Below are positions 34,491 through 45,387 of a stretch of DNA of 64,000 nucleotides, piece after piece. The notes below the pieces were generated by a model. The model ran no database searches. It was given only the letters and a program-made list of their open reading frames with translations, and was not told the DNA's origin. The stretch comes from Klebsiella africana (GTDB lineage Bacteria; Pseudomonadota; Gammaproteobacteria; Enterobacterales; Enterobacteriaceae), in assembly GCF_020526085.1 (NCBI RefSeq), contig NZ_CP084874.1:3844001-3908000 (forward strand). Reading direction: 5' to 3'. The first letter of the stretch is position 1; the number at the start of each line of letters is the position of its first letter. A program made the translations under genes and the position numbers.

Positions 34491-35633
34491 TTAGTGATCG
34501 AGATAGAGGTAGTTTTCCCAGCTTTTCATGCGGATCAGGATCTTCCGGATCAGCGACAGCTCTTTCAGGTGATCCGAGTAGACCGCCGCCTCGAGGGTGG
34601 CCCCCTGCGGTAGAGCGTATTCGGCAAAACGCGGATCGGTCACCTTCAGCACCACCAGCGCCCGGCCATGGGTATTGAGCGCGTCTGTGGTCAGCAGTTT
34701 GCCCTGCCCCTGGAACTGACTCTCGCCAATCGCCGGCAGCACGTCGGCCACTTCTCCGCGAAAGACGGTGCCCGGGATGGCCGGGAACATCAGTTCCGCA
34801 GGCTCGCCTTTGTGCAAACGCTGCAGGGCGTTCTGGCGAAATGCCGCGACGTACTCCCGCGAGGCGGCACCCTCCACCGGTACAAAGGTCATCAGCGGGA
34901 TCATCCCCAGCGCAGTGGACATCGTACCCGGCCGTAAGCCGACGGTGCTGACGTAGCCGTCTTCCGGGGCGCGGACAACGGTGTTCTCCAACTGAAACTG
35001 CGCCTTTTGCAGCTGCGCCAGCAGGGAGGCCACGGTGGTATTTTTGCCCTTCACTACCGAGTCCAGCGCGTTGCGCGCCTGTACCACCTTCGCCTGAGCG
35101 GCGCTGACGCTGGCTTCATCGGCTTTCCACGTCTGCAGACGGGTATCAACCATTTGATCGGAGAAGGCGCCCTGGGCGTGGCCCGCCCGATAGCGAGCAT
35201 ACTCCCGCCGCGACTGGTCGCGCTGGGCCACCGCACGGCTCAGCTCGGCCTGCGCCTGGCTTAACGCCGCGTTTAAGGAGAGCGCATCCTGACTGGCCGC
35301 TTTTATCTGCGCCTGCAGATCGTCTACTTTCGCCTGGAACGGCGTCGGGTCGAGGGTAAACAGCACATCGCCCTTATGCAGCATCTGGTTAGGCTTCACC
35401 GGTACGCTCTGCACCCGGCCGCGCACCTGCGACACAATCGGCACGGTGCGAAACACCTGATTACCGACATCGGTATAAGGGAAGTTGTAGTTCATCCCGA
35501 AGATCACTGCGCCAATCAGGGCGATACCGCCGAGCACCGCCGTCGGTACGGTCCACTTATTGAGCGGAATGCGGAAGACTTTAAACACCACGATGCATAG
35601 CGCAGCGTAGGTGAGCAACATTAACGTTTCCAT
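34491..35633 (-). CDS. yiaV: HlyD-family membrane fusion protein, YiaV-like
   Basis: A 380-aa periplasmic adaptor (E. coli YiaV is about 378 aa) anchored by an N-terminal membrane region of two hydrophobic stretches (LLTYAALCIVVFKVF and TAVLGGIALIGAVIFGM). It has the biotin-lipoyl-like half-motifs PIVSQVRGRVQSVPVKPNQM and VRAPEDGYVSTVGLRPGTMS, separated by a long Gln/Ala-rich coiled-coil hairpin (about residues 110-215). Its partner is the DUF3302 protein encoded immediately upstream: the genes overlap by one base (TAATG) with GGAGG for the second start. Function is unknown; an efflux or envelope role is assumed from the fold. Confidence 0.85.
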   Translation of the reverse strand: METLMLLTYAALCIVVFKVFRIPLNKWTVPTAVLGGIALIGAVIFGMNYNFPYTDVGNQVFRTVPIVSQVRGRVQSVPVKPNQMLHKGDVLFTLDPTPFQAKVDDLQAQIKAASQDALSLNAALSQAQAELSRAVAQRDQSRREYARYRAGHAQGAFSDQMVDTRLQTWKADEASVSAAQAKVVQARNALDSVVKGKNTTVASLLAQLQKAQFQLENTVVRAPEDGYVSTVGLRPGTMSTALGMIPLMTFVPVEGAASREYVAAFRQNALQRLHKGEPAELMFPAIPGTVFRGEVADVLPAIGESQFQGQGKLLTTDALNTHGRALVVLKVTDPRFAEYALPQGATLEAAVYSDHLKELSLIRKILIRMKSWENYLYLDH

Positions 35634-35977
35634 TATTTTGCCTCCTTCGCTTTCAGGGCGTCGACCTCGCGCTGGACCTGTTCCAGCTGCTGGGCCACCG
35701 TTTCCAGACGCTGATGCAGCGCTTGCTGATCGTCGGCAATATGGCGCATTCCCCACCCGCGATCTTCGCGCCACAGCGTTGCCCAGATCCATAACAAAGG
35801 CCACAGGGCGTGGAGGGTAAATAAGCTGACCCAGCCGGCATAATGAATCGCATCCTGATGAGGATGGCGCCGCTCTTTGGCAATTTCATAAGGAATATCG
35901 TGAATAACAATGACGCCATAAAAAAGTATTAAGGCCACAGCGATTAGAATGGCCAACGCAACATAATCCAGGGTCAT
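35633..35977 (-). CDS. yiaW: DUF3302 inner-membrane protein, YiaW-like
   Basis: A 114-aa membrane protein matching E. coli YiaW (conserved blocks FYGVIVIHDIPYEIAK, HPHQDAIHYAGWVSLFTLHA, and PLLWIWATLWREDRGWGM). Two hydrophobic segments are followed by a C-terminal coiled-coil tail (LHQRLETVAQQLEQVQREVD). It is first in a two-gene operon with yiaV and translationally coupled by TAATG. Confidence 0.88.
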   Translation of the reverse strand: MTLDYVALAILIAVALILFYGVIVIHDIPYEIAKERRHPHQDAIHYAGWVSLFTLHALWPLLWIWATLWREDRGWGMRHIADDQQALHQRLETVAQQLEQVQREVDALKAKEAK

Positions 35978-36040
35978 AAAATAACTCCAGAGTGAAAGGT
36001 TAACTAAATAAAACGGCCAGATTCAGGCGTAACGGGGCCG

Positions 36041-36068
36041 GGGAAAACGCGCGCTTAGCGCTTTTCCC
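36041..36068 (-). terminator. Hairpin downstream of the IprA-like regulator gene
   Basis: GGGAAAA (36041-36047) pairs with TTTTCCC (36062-36068) in the gap between the regulator stop (36113) and the yiaW start (35977). There is no T-run beyond the stem, so the assignment is tentative. Confidence 0.35.
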
Positions 36069-36112
36069 TGGCGGTGATAGCAACGTGATGGCGTGAATCT
36101 GCCGAATCGGGT

Positions 36113-36754
36113 TCAGAATTTCTCAGGAATATGACGGTCGATGGAGATCAGCTTGCCTTTTTTCACCGTGATATATCCCCCCTCGCGCAGGGCGGCCAGC
36201 ACCTGGTACACATAGCTGCGCGAAAGATTGGTTCGTTTAATAATAAATGCCGACAGGCTCTCATGCTGACCCCCATCAATTTCGCCACGATATAAATAGC
36301 GCGACAGCATCGATTTAATGGTCTGAAAGCTGGTCTGGCTGCCGCGTTCATAGTGGGCATCAAGGGCAAATATACCCATGTAGGCCAGGATCGTGGTCAG
36401 CTCTTGCATATAGGCCGGGGACGACTGAAAAAATATTCGCTCAAAGTCGCTGACGGTTATTTTCGCCAGCTGGCACTCGCCCAGACACTGATAATAGAGC
36501 GCCACCGACGGACAATAATGTTCCAGTAATCCTAACGGCATATGCGCAATAACAATGCCGATCAGGTTCTGCTCATCGCCGAAGGCCAGCGTCATTTGCC
36601 CCTGCAGCAGAAAATAGAGATAGCCCGGCTGCGGAATAAAGCGCTGGTCTTTGCTCAGATTCAATGTTTCACTGCAGGCGATCACCGCCGGCAGATGCGT
36701 GGTCAACGTCAGCTTCTGGTACCGATCGTAAATATCGCCAAAACCGGGGTTCAT
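36113..36754 (-). CDS. IprA/YaiV-like winged-helix regulator (Crp-like fold)
   Basis: A 213-aa predicted transcription factor. The N-terminal part has the cyclic-nucleotide-binding-like beta-roll (GYLYFLLQGQMTLAFG, VIAHMPLGLLEHYCPS) and the C-terminus a winged helix (IIKRTNLSRSYVYQVLAALR, GGYITVKKGKLISIDR), as in YaiV/IprA of E. coli and Salmonella (about 207 aa), which affects peroxide resistance. The start at 36754 gives family length with GGAG at slightly long spacing. A GTG at 36880 with GAGG upstream would add 42 residues and remains possible; a TTG at 36967 lies inside the scrK operator and is unlikely. It is divergent from scrK. Confidence 0.72.
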   Translation of the reverse strand: MNPGFGDIYDRYQKLTLTTHLPAVIACSETLNLSKDQRFIPQPGYLYFLLQGQMTLAFGDEQNLIGIVIAHMPLGLLEHYCPSVALYYQCLGECQLAKITVSDFERIFFQSSPAYMQELTTILAYMGIFALDAHYERGSQTSFQTIKSMLSRYLYRGEIDGGQHESLSAFIIKRTNLSRSYVYQVLAALREGGYITVKKGKLISIDRHIPEKF

Positions 36755-36949
36755 CGCGCTACGCACTCCTTTACCGTTGGCCACCGCGGCGGGGCTAACC
36801 GCGACCTGTTGAACTATACCTAAGCGGGTGGGGAAGGAAAAGTCCAGATCTGGAGTGGCGAAATATTCCGCCTGGCTCACATTTTTTACCCTCGCCTCCC
36901 TGTTTCGTGACCCGATCGTTCCGCTTACCACCAGGCTGTGCTTTAATGA

Positions 36950-36965
36950 GCTAAACCGGTTTAAC
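36950..36965 (+). promoter_or_regulatory. ScrR operator upstream of scrK
   Basis: GCTAAACCGGTTTAAC contains the perfect palindrome TAAACCGGTTTA (36952-36963), 28 bp before the scrK start codon. The same core occurs twice before scrY, matching the known arrangement of separate ScrR-repressed scrK and scrYAB promoters. Confidence 0.9.
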
Positions 36966-36992
36966 AAAGTTTAGCTTAGAGGAGTTTGTCGT

Positions 36993-37916
36993 ATGAATGG
37001 AAAAATCTGGGTACTCGGCGATGCGGTCGTCGACCTCCTGCCTGATGGAGAGGGTCGCCTGCTGCAATGCCCCGGCGGCGCGCCGGCCAACGTCGCGGTC
37101 GGCGTGGCACGGCTCGGCGGCGACAGCGGGTTTATCGGCCGCGTCGGCGACGATCCCTTCGGGCGCTTTATGCGTCACACCCTGGCGCAGGAGCAGGTAG
37201 ATGTGAACTATATGCGCCTCGATGCGGCGCAGCGCACTTCCACGGTGGTGGTCGATCTCGATCAGCACGGGGAGCGCACCTTTACCTTTATGGTCCGCCC
37301 GAGCGCCGACCTGTTCCTTCAGCCCGAGGATCTCCCGCCGTTTGCCGCCGGCCAGTGGCTGCACGTCTGCTCTATCGCCCTCAGCGCCGAGCCGAGTCGC
37401 AGCACGGCATTCGCGGCGATGGAGGCGATAAAGCGCGTCGGGGGCTATGTCAGCTTCGACCCCAATATTCGCAGCGACCTGTGGCAGGATCCGCAGGAGC
37501 TGCGCGACTGTCTCGACCGGGCGCTGGCCCTCGCCGACGCCATAAAACTCTCGGAAGAGGAGCTGGCCTTTGTCAGCGGCAGCGACGACATCGTCAGCGG
37601 CATCGCCCGGCTGAATGCCCGCTTCCAGCCGACGCTGCTGCTGGTGACCCAGGGCAAAGCGGGGGTCCAGGCCGCCCTGCGCGGCCAGGTTAGCCACTTC
37701 CCCGCTCGCCCGGTGGTGGCCGTTGATACCACTGGCGCCGGCGATGCCTTTGTCGCCGGGCTGCTCGCCGGCCTCGCCGCTCACGGTATCCCTGACAACC
37801 TCGCCGCGCTGGCTCCCGACCTTACGCTGGCGCAAACCTGCGGCGCGCTGGCCACCACCGCCAAAGGCGCCATGACCGCCCTGCCCTACAGGGACGATCT
37901 TCAGCGCGCGCTGTGA
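36993..37916 (+). CDS. scrK: Fructokinase of the sucrose regulon
   Basis: A 307-aa PfkB-family kinase that phosphorylates the free fructose released by ScrB to fructose-6-phosphate. Family signatures are present: GGAPANVAVGVARLGGDSGF near the N-terminus, and the C-terminal ATP/catalytic motif DTTGAGDAFVAGLLAGLA with the catalytic Asp in GAGD. AGAGG precedes the ATG. It is transcribed from its own ScrR-regulated promoter. A GGGCCG/CGGCCC hairpin at 37924-37940 follows the stop without a T-run. Confidence 0.96.
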   Translation: MNGKIWVLGDAVVDLLPDGEGRLLQCPGGAPANVAVGVARLGGDSGFIGRVGDDPFGRFMRHTLAQEQVDVNYMRLDAAQRTSTVVVDLDQHGERTFTFMVRPSADLFLQPEDLPPFAAGQWLHVCSIALSAEPSRSTAFAAMEAIKRVGGYVSFDPNIRSDLWQDPQELRDCLDRALALADAIKLSEEELAFVSGSDDIVSGIARLNARFQPTLLLVTQGKAGVQAALRGQVSHFPARPVVAVDTTGAGDAFVAGLLAGLAAHGIPDNLAALAPDLTLAQTCGALATTAKGAMTALPYRDDLQRAL

Positions 37917-37965
37917 TCCCGTTGGGCCGGCTAACGGCCCACTTTGCTGGCGATATCACAATTCT

Positions 37966-39598
<1,633 letters not shown>

Positions 39599-39643
39599 CG
39601 GCAACCGGGGCAACAGGGTAAGTAACACATAAATATAAGGTTC

Positions 39644-39669
39644 GCGGTGCCTGCCACGGCCGGCACCGC
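39644..39669 (+). other. Hairpin in the scrY-scrA gap
   Basis: GCGGTGCC (39644-39651) pairs perfectly with GGCACCGC (39662-39669) in the 104-bp gap between scrY and scrA, without a T-run. Such hairpins commonly stabilise the upstream porin message and lower expression of distal genes; this role is inferred. Confidence 0.6.
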
Positions 39670-39702
39670 CCACGCCATATCATCATGCATTCAGAGGGTA
39701 CT

Positions 39703-41073
39703 ATGGATTTTGAACAAATTTCCCGCTCACTGCTTCCCCTGCTGGGCGGCAAGGAAAATATCGCCAGCGCCGCGCACTGCGCCACCCGCCTGCGGCTGGT
39801 GCTGGTCGACGACGCGCTCGCCGACCAGCAGGCGATTGGCAAAATCGACGGGGTGAAAGGCTGCTTTCGCAATGCCGGTCAGATGCAGATCATCTTCGGC
39901 ACCGGGGTGGTCAATAAAGTCTATGCCGCCTTTATCCAGGCCGCAGGCATCAGCGAATCGAGCAAATCCGAAGCCGCCGACCTGGCGGCGAAAAAGCTGA
40001 ACCCTTTCCAGCGCATCGCCCGCCTGCTGTCCAACATCTTCGTGCCGATTATTCCCGCCATCGTCGCCTCCGGCCTGCTGATGGGGCTGCTGGGGATGGT
40101 CAAAACCTACGGCTGGGTCGACCCGAGCAACGCTATCTATATCATGCTGGATATGTGCAGCTCGGCGGCGTTTATCATTCTGCCGATCCTGATCGGCTTC
40201 ACCGCCGCCCGCGAATTTGGCGGTAACCCCTATCTGGGCGCGACCCTCGGCGGGATCCTCACCCACCCGGCGCTGACCAACGCCTGGGGCGTCGCCGCCG
40301 GCTTCCACACCATGAATTTCTTCGGCATCGAAGTGGCGATGATCGGCTACCAGGGCACCGTCTTCCCGGTGCTGCTGGCGGTGTGGTTTATGAGCCTGGT
40401 CGAGAAGCGGCTGCGCCGCGTGATCCCTGACGCGCTGGACCTGATCCTCACCCCGTTCCTGACGGTGATTATCTCCGGCTTTATCGCCCTGCTGCTGATC
40501 GGCCCGGCCGGTCGCGCGCTCGGCGACGGCATTTCGTTTATCCTCAGCACGCTTATCAGCCACGCCGGCTGGCTGGCGGGCCTGCTGTTCGGCGGCCTCT
40601 ACTCGGTGATCGTCATTACCGGCATCCATCACAGCTTCCATGCTATCGAGGCGGGTCTGCTGGGCAACCCATCGATTGGCGTCAACTTCCTGCTGCCGAT
40701 CTGGGCGATGGCCAACGTCGCTCAGGGTGGCGCCTGCTTTGCGGTGTGGTTTAAAACCAAAGATGCCAAAATCAAAGCCATCACCCTGCCCTCGGCGTTT
40801 TCGGCGATGCTGGGGATCACGGAAGCGGCAATCTTCGGCATTAACCTGCGCTTTGTGAAGCCGTTCATCGCCGCGCTGGTGGGCGGTGCCGCCGGCGGCG
40901 CCTGGGTGGTGTCGATGCATGTCTATATGACCGCGGTGGGCCTGACGGCGATCCCGGGGATGGCCATCGTACAGGCCAGCTCGCTGCTGAACTACATTAT
41001 CGGTATGGCGATCGCCTTCGCCGTGGCCTTCATGCTTTCTCTGACGCTGAAATACAAAACGGACGCTGAATAA
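39703..41073 (+). CDS. scrA: Sucrose PTS permease, EIIBC
   Basis: A 456-aa phosphotransferase-system permease that imports sucrose as sucrose-6-phosphate. The N-terminal EIIB domain (about residues 1-90) has the phosphorylation cysteine in SAAHCATRLRLVL (Cys26), and the EIIC domain supplies about 8-10 membrane segments (NIFVPIIPAIVASGLLMGLL, GITEAAIFGINLRF). No EIIA domain is fused, as usual for ScrA, which uses the glucose EIIA. GAGGG precedes the ATG. The stop overlaps the scrB start by one base (TAATG). Confidence 0.96.
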   Translation: MDFEQISRSLLPLLGGKENIASAAHCATRLRLVLVDDALADQQAIGKIDGVKGCFRNAGQMQIIFGTGVVNKVYAAFIQAAGISESSKSEAADLAAKKLNPFQRIARLLSNIFVPIIPAIVASGLLMGLLGMVKTYGWVDPSNAIYIMLDMCSSAAFIILPILIGFTAAREFGGNPYLGATLGGILTHPALTNAWGVAAGFHTMNFFGIEVAMIGYQGTVFPVLLAVWFMSLVEKRLRRVIPDALDLILTPFLTVIISGFIALLLIGPAGRALGDGISFILSTLISHAGWLAGLLFGGLYSVIVITGIHHSFHAIEAGLLGNPSIGVNFLLPIWAMANVAQGGACFAVWFKTKDAKIKAITLPSAFSAMLGITEAAIFGINLRFVKPFIAALVGGAAGGAWVVSMHVYMTAVGLTAIPGMAIVQASSLLNYIIGMAIAFAVAFMLSLTLKYKTDAE

Positions 41074-42473
41074 TGTCATTACCGTCACGCCTGCCTGCGA
41101 TCCTGCAGGCCGTTATGCAGGGCCAGCCGCAGGCGCTGGCCGACAGCCATTATCCGCAATGGCATCTGGCGCCGGTCAGCGGACTGCTGAACGATCCCAA
41201 CGGCTTTTGCCAGGTCGCCGGGCGTTACCACCTGTTTTATCAGTGGAACCCGCTCGCCTGCGACCATACCTATAAGTGCTGGGGACACTGGAGTTCAGCC
41301 GATCTGCTGCACTGGCGGCATGAACCTATCGCCCTGATGCCGGACGAAGAGTATGACCGCAACGGCTGCTACTCCGGCAGCGCGGTCGAGTTCGAGGGCG
41401 CCCTGACCCTGTGCTACACCGGCAACGTGAAATTCCCCGACGGCGGGCGCACCGCCTGGCAGTGCCTGGCGACAGAGAATGCCGATGGCACCTTCCGCAA
41501 GCTGGGGCCGGTGCTGCCGCTCCCTGACGGTTACACCGGCCATGTACGCGACCCTAAAGTGTGGCAGCAGGACGGGCGCTGGTACATGGTCCTCGGCGCG
41601 CAGGATGTACAACAGCGCGGTAAAGTGCTGCTGTTTACCGCCAGCGATCTGCGGGAGTGGCGCCTGGTGGGCGAGATCGCCGGACATGGCGTGAACGGTC
41701 TGGCGAACGGCGGCTATATGTGGGAGTGCCCGGATCTCTTTCCGCTGGCGGACACCCACCTGCTGATCTGCTGCCCGCAGGGGCTGACCCGCGAAGCGCA
41801 GCGTTTTCTCAACACCTACCCGGCGGTATGGATGGCAGGCCGCTTCGACGCCGAACGCGGCACCTTCGACCACGGCCCGCTGCACGAGCTGGACAGCGGA
41901 TTTGAGTTCTACGCGCCGCAGACCATGCAGGCCGAAGATGGCCGCCGCCTGCTGGTCGGCTGGATGGGCGTCCCGGACGGGGAAGAGATGCATCAGCCCA
42001 CCCGCGCGCAGGGCTGGATCCACCAAATGACCTGCGTGCGCGAGCTGGAGTGGCAGGCGGGCACCCTGTATCAGCGCCCGCTGCGCGAGCTGGCCGCCCT
42101 GCGCGGGGAAGCCCAGGGCTGGCGCGGGCAGAGCCTGCCCCTCGCCCCGATGGAGCTGGCCTTTGACATCGCCCCCGACAGCACGCTGGGGCTGGACTTT
42201 GCCGGCGCCCTGCAGCTTACCGTCAACCGCGACGGCTTACGCCTGTCGCGCCGAGGGCTGCAGACGGCCGAGATGCATCACCGCTACTGGCGCGGCGACG
42301 CGCGGCGCCTGCGGATCTTTATCGACCGCTCCAGCGTGGAGATTTTCATCAACGATGGCGAAGGGGTAATGAGCAGCCGCTTCTTCCCGGGTTATCCGGG
42401 GCAGTTAATCTTCAGCGGTGCGACGCCGGTGGCATTCTGCCGCTGGCTGCTGCGGCCATGCATGGTAGTATAA
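41073..42473 (+). CDS. scrB: Sucrose-6-phosphate hydrolase
   Basis: A 466-aa cytoplasmic GH32 invertase that cleaves sucrose-6-phosphate to glucose-6-phosphate and fructose. The catalytic nucleophile Asp is in GLLNDPNGFC, the transition-state stabiliser in the RDPK motif (HVRDPKVW), and the acid/base Glu in MWECPDLFPL. The C-terminal beta-sandwich contains RIFIDRSSVEIFINDG. It starts at the scrA stop with one-base overlap. Confidence 0.96.
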   Translation: MSLPSRLPAILQAVMQGQPQALADSHYPQWHLAPVSGLLNDPNGFCQVAGRYHLFYQWNPLACDHTYKCWGHWSSADLLHWRHEPIALMPDEEYDRNGCYSGSAVEFEGALTLCYTGNVKFPDGGRTAWQCLATENADGTFRKLGPVLPLPDGYTGHVRDPKVWQQDGRWYMVLGAQDVQQRGKVLLFTASDLREWRLVGEIAGHGVNGLANGGYMWECPDLFPLADTHLLICCPQGLTREAQRFLNTYPAVWMAGRFDAERGTFDHGPLHELDSGFEFYAPQTMQAEDGRRLLVGWMGVPDGEEMHQPTRAQGWIHQMTCVRELEWQAGTLYQRPLRELAALRGEAQGWRGQSLPLAPMELAFDIAPDSTLGLDFAGALQLTVNRDGLRLSRRGLQTAEMHHRYWRGDARRLRIFIDRSSVEIFINDGEGVMSSRFFPGYPGQLIFSGATPVAFCRWLLRPCMVV

Positions 42474-42502
42474 GCGTTTTGCTTTCAGGCTCCTGAGTGG
42501 TG

Positions 42503-43507
42503 ATGAAAACCAAACGCGTAACTATCAAAGATATCGCCGAACTGGCGGGCGTCTCCAAAGCGACCGCCAGTCTGGTGCTCAACGGTCGTGGTAAAGAGCT
42601 GCGCGTGGCGCAAGAGACGCGCGAGCGCGTGCTGGCGATCGCCCGCGAACAGCACTATCAGCCGAGCATTCACGCGCGCTCGCTGCGCGATAACCGCAGC
42701 CATACCATTGGCCTGGTGGTGCCGGAGATCACCAACTACGGGTTTGCCGTTTTCTCCCATGAGCTTGAGACGCTCTGCCGGGAAGCCGGCGTGCAGCTGC
42801 TTATCTCCTGCACCGACGAAAACCCCGGCCAGGAGAGCGTGGTGGTCAATAACATGATCGCCCGCCAGGTCGACGGCCTGATTGTCGCCTCTTGTATGCA
42901 CAGCGATGCCGACTACCTGAAGCTCAGCGAACAGCTGCCGGTGGTGCTGTTTGACCGCTCCCCCAGCGACAGCGCCCTGCCGCTGGTGATGACCGACTCG
43001 GTGACGCCAACCGCCGAGCTGATCTCCCGTATCGCGCCTCAGCATGCGGACGAGTTCTGGTTCCTCGGCGGCCAGCCGCGGCTGTCGCCGTCGCGCGACC
43101 GGCTGGCGGGGTTCACCCAGGGCCTGGCCCAGGCGGGGATCACGCTGCGCCCTGAGTGGGTGATCAACGGCAACTACCACCCCAGCTCCGGGTATGAGAT
43201 GTTCGCGGCGCTCTGCGCGCGGCTGGGACGTCCGCCGAAGGCCCTGTTTACTGCGGCCTGCGGGCTGCTCGAAGGGGTGCTGCGCTATATGAGCCAGCAC
43301 CATCTGCTGGGCTCCGATATTCATCTTGCCAGCTTCGACGATCACTATCTGTATGATTCGCTTTCCCTGCGCATTGATACCGTGCAGCAGGATAATCGCC
43401 AGCTGGCCTGGCACTGCTACGATCTGCTCAGCCAGCTGATCGACGGTCAGGCCCCCGAGCCGCTCCAGCGCTACCTGCCCGCCACCCTGCAGATTCGCCA
43501 TCCCTGA
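42503..43507 (+). CDS. scrR: Sucrose operon repressor, LacI family
   Basis: A 334-aa repressor, the published ScrR length. The N-terminal helix-turn-helix [20 protein letters not shown] is followed by a sugar-binding core ([40 protein letters not shown]). It represses scrK and scrYAB through the TAAACCGGTTTA sites at 36952, 37966 and 38024. The ATG at 42503 is chosen; two in-frame GTG codons directly upstream are not needed. Confidence 0.95.
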   Translation: MKTKRVTIKDIAELAGVSKATASLVLNGRGKELRVAQETRERVLAIAREQHYQPSIHARSLRDNRSHTIGLVVPEITNYGFAVFSHELETLCREAGVQLLISCTDENPGQESVVVNNMIARQVDGLIVASCMHSDADYLKLSEQLPVVLFDRSPSDSALPLVMTDSVTPTAELISRIAPQHADEFWFLGGQPRLSPSRDRLAGFTQGLAQAGITLRPEWVINGNYHPSSGYEMFAALCARLGRPPKALFTAACGLLEGVLRYMSQHHLLGSDIHLASFDDHYLYDSLSLRIDTVQQDNRQLAWHCYDLLSQLIDGQAPEPLQRYLPATLQIRHP

Positions 43508-43522
43508 CGGCGCGGTTGGCAA

Positions 43523-44161
43523 TTAGCGTTTTTGCCGGCGCGCCGCCTGTTTCAGCGCCAGCAGCGCGCCGGCAAACAGCATGCCCAGGCCGATCGTTAC
43601 CGGCCAGCGGTAAGCTACCAGCAACGAGGGCAATCCGCCATCCGGCGCCAGCATCACCAGATTCCAGCCCGCCAGCCCCGCGTTGCCGTTTAGCGCCCGG
43701 CTTAACATCCGCTGATGCGGGGCGAATGGCTGAATGGTCTGGTAGTGGCTGCCGAACAGCGGAGGCTGCATCTCCCTGGGGAACTGCACCTGCACCTGGG
43801 CCAGTACGCTGGCCGGCAGCGCGTGCGATGCCGCCAGCAGATGCCCGTCGCCATTCACCAGCAGCAGCTGATAATGCCGCTCCCGGGCCAGGGTATGAAG
43901 TTCGGCGCGCATCACCGCCAACGGCCAGACGGCCTCCCGCTGCGGCGCCGGGGTGTTCATCCGGCGTTCAAGGCGTTGCGCCACCCACTGTGCATCCTCC
44001 TCCAGCTGGCGGGTCTGCATCTCACGGTAAACCTCTCTGGCCGGCAAATTCACGCCCCGACCGAGCGCCAGGATCGCCAGGCCGGCGATCAGTGTGACGA
44101 TAATGCCCCTGCTTGCCGGTCGCCAGCGCGGCGAGGATTTGACGACGGATGGTGTATTCAT
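43523..44161 (-). CDS. Membrane-anchored protein of unknown function
   Basis: A 212-aa protein I do not recognise. An N-terminal membrane segment (GIIVTLIAGLAILALG, about residues 20-35) and a C-terminal one (VTIGLGMLFAGALLAL, about 187-202) flank a roughly 150-residue soluble region that begins with an amphipathic helix (EVYREMQTRQLEEDAQWVAQ). It then has a PAS/Cache-like feel (HYQLLLVNGDGHLLAASHAL), resembling the sensor module of a membrane receptor without any output domain. GGAG lies 4 nt before the ATG. It converges on scrR with a 15-bp gap. Confidence 0.65.
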   Translation of the reverse strand: MNTPSVVKSSPRWRPASRGIIVTLIAGLAILALGRGVNLPAREVYREMQTRQLEEDAQWVAQRLERRMNTPAPQREAVWPLAVMRAELHTLARERHYQLLLVNGDGHLLAASHALPASVLAQVQVQFPREMQPPLFGSHYQTIQPFAPHQRMLSRALNGNAGLAGWNLVMLAPDGGLPSLLVAYRWPVTIGLGMLFAGALLALKQAARRQKR

Positions 44162-44300
44162 ACGACTCCAGAAACAAGAAGCCACGCATGGGCCCCTGAC
44201 GAATGGACAACGGAAGTGGCAAAACTGTACAGGATGCGCAGCGCGGGCAAAACAGACAGGCGGAGCCTGGCGGGGAGTATTTTGTTTATTTCTGGACAGG

Positions 44301-44337
44301 ACGGGCGGCAACGACATCCTTCGCCGTTACCGCCCGT
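44301..44337 (-). terminator. Terminator hairpin of the sugar ABC operon
   Basis: ACGGGCGG and CCGCCCGT arms (44301-44308 and 44330-44337) pair perfectly with a further internal AACG/CGTT stem, just past the permease stop on the minus strand. No T-run follows. Confidence 0.6.
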
Positions 44338-44345
44338 TGATAAGA

Positions 44346-45377
44346 TTAGTGTTTTTTCCGGTTGCGGCGCATGTCGATAGTCACCGCCGCGACGATAATG
44401 ATGCCTTTAATAATATCCTGCACGTAGGCATCGACGCCGACAAAGGTAAAGCCGCTTTTGATCAGGCCAAGGATCATCGCGCCAATCAGGGTGCCGGTAA
44501 TGCGCCCCACCCCGCCCATCAGGCTGCTGCCGCCGATCACCGCGGCGGCAATCGCGTCCAGTTCATAGGACATCCCCATGCTCGACTGGCCGCTGCTGAC
44601 GCGCGCCGCCAGCACCACCCCCGCCAGCCCGGAGAGCGCCCCGGCGATGGTGTAGACGATCACCAGATATTTATTCACGTTGATGCCGGACACTTTGGCC
44701 GAGGTCATGTTGCCGCCGATGGCATACACATATTTGCCATACCGGGTATGCTTCAGCGCAATGTGAAACACGGCGGCGATCACGAAGAAGATAATCACCG
44801 GCATCGCCCCCTGGCCTATCGCCGTAAAGCTGTCGGAGAGGAAGCTGATCGGGTTGCCCTGGGTGTAATACTGCGCCAGACCGCGCGCCGAGACCATCAT
44901 CCCGAGGGTGGCGATAAACGGTGGAATACCGGTCCGCGTCACCAGAAAACCGTTGGTCAGCCCGCACAGCAGGCCGACGCCGATCCCCGCGCAAATCGGG
45001 ATCACTGCCGGCAGGTTGACCAGCGCCGGGAACATCGGCGACAGGCTGTCGGAGGTTTGCGCCAGGCTCGCCGCCACCACCGCCGCAAGGGCGATAACCG
45101 AGCCGGAGGAGAGGTCAATCCCGGTGGTGATGATCACCTGGGTGACGCCGACGGCGATGATGCCGATAATCGCCACCTGCAGCACAATCAGCACCAGCCG
45201 GTTGGTATTGAGCAGGAACGACTGGTCGCGAACATACCAGCCGGCGATTTCAAAGGTCAGGGCAATCACCAGCATCACCACAAAGATGCCGGTATCTTTC
45301 GGCATTTTGTGCCGCAAATTAGCGAAGAAGGAGGAACCCTCGCTGGCCGGAGCCGCCGTTAATTTCATATTACTCAT
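44346..45377 (-). CDS. Sugar ABC transporter permease (RbsC/inositol type)
   Basis: A 343-aa inner-membrane permease with about ten hydrophobic segments and the family pattern VIITTGIDLSSGSVIALAAV, GLTNGFLVTRTGIPPFIATL, GNMTSAKVSGINVNKY and AAVIGGSSLMGGVGRITGTL. A single permease gene means it works as a homodimer. It is the last gene of the operon encoding binding protein, ATPase and permease. The start is placed at 45377 (ATGAGTAATATG, GAGG upstream); a longer frame to 45464 lies inside the ATPase gene. Confidence 0.92.
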   Translation of the reverse strand: MSNMKLTAAPASEGSSFFANLRHKMPKDTGIFVVMLVIALTFEIAGWYVRDQSFLLNTNRLVLIVLQVAIIGIIAVGVTQVIITTGIDLSSGSVIALAAVVAASLAQTSDSLSPMFPALVNLPAVIPICAGIGVGLLCGLTNGFLVTRTGIPPFIATLGMMVSARGLAQYYTQGNPISFLSDSFTAIGQGAMPVIIFFVIAAVFHIALKHTRYGKYVYAIGGNMTSAKVSGINVNKYLVIVYTIAGALSGLAGVVLAARVSSGQSSMGMSYELDAIAAAVIGGSSLMGGVGRITGTLIGAMILGLIKSGFTFVGVDAYVQDIIKGIIIVAAVTIDMRRNRKKH

Positions 45378-45387
45378 TCTCTGTGCC

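Noticed and set aside
36755..36967. N-terminal extension of the IprA-like regulator to a TTG at 36967
   Set aside because: It would place coding sequence over the ScrR operator; the family length is met from 36754. A GTG at 36880 remains a minor alternative.
39727..41088. 453-codon minus-strand frame across scrA
   Set aside because: Antisense shadow of scrA; scrA itself is unmistakable in length and motifs.
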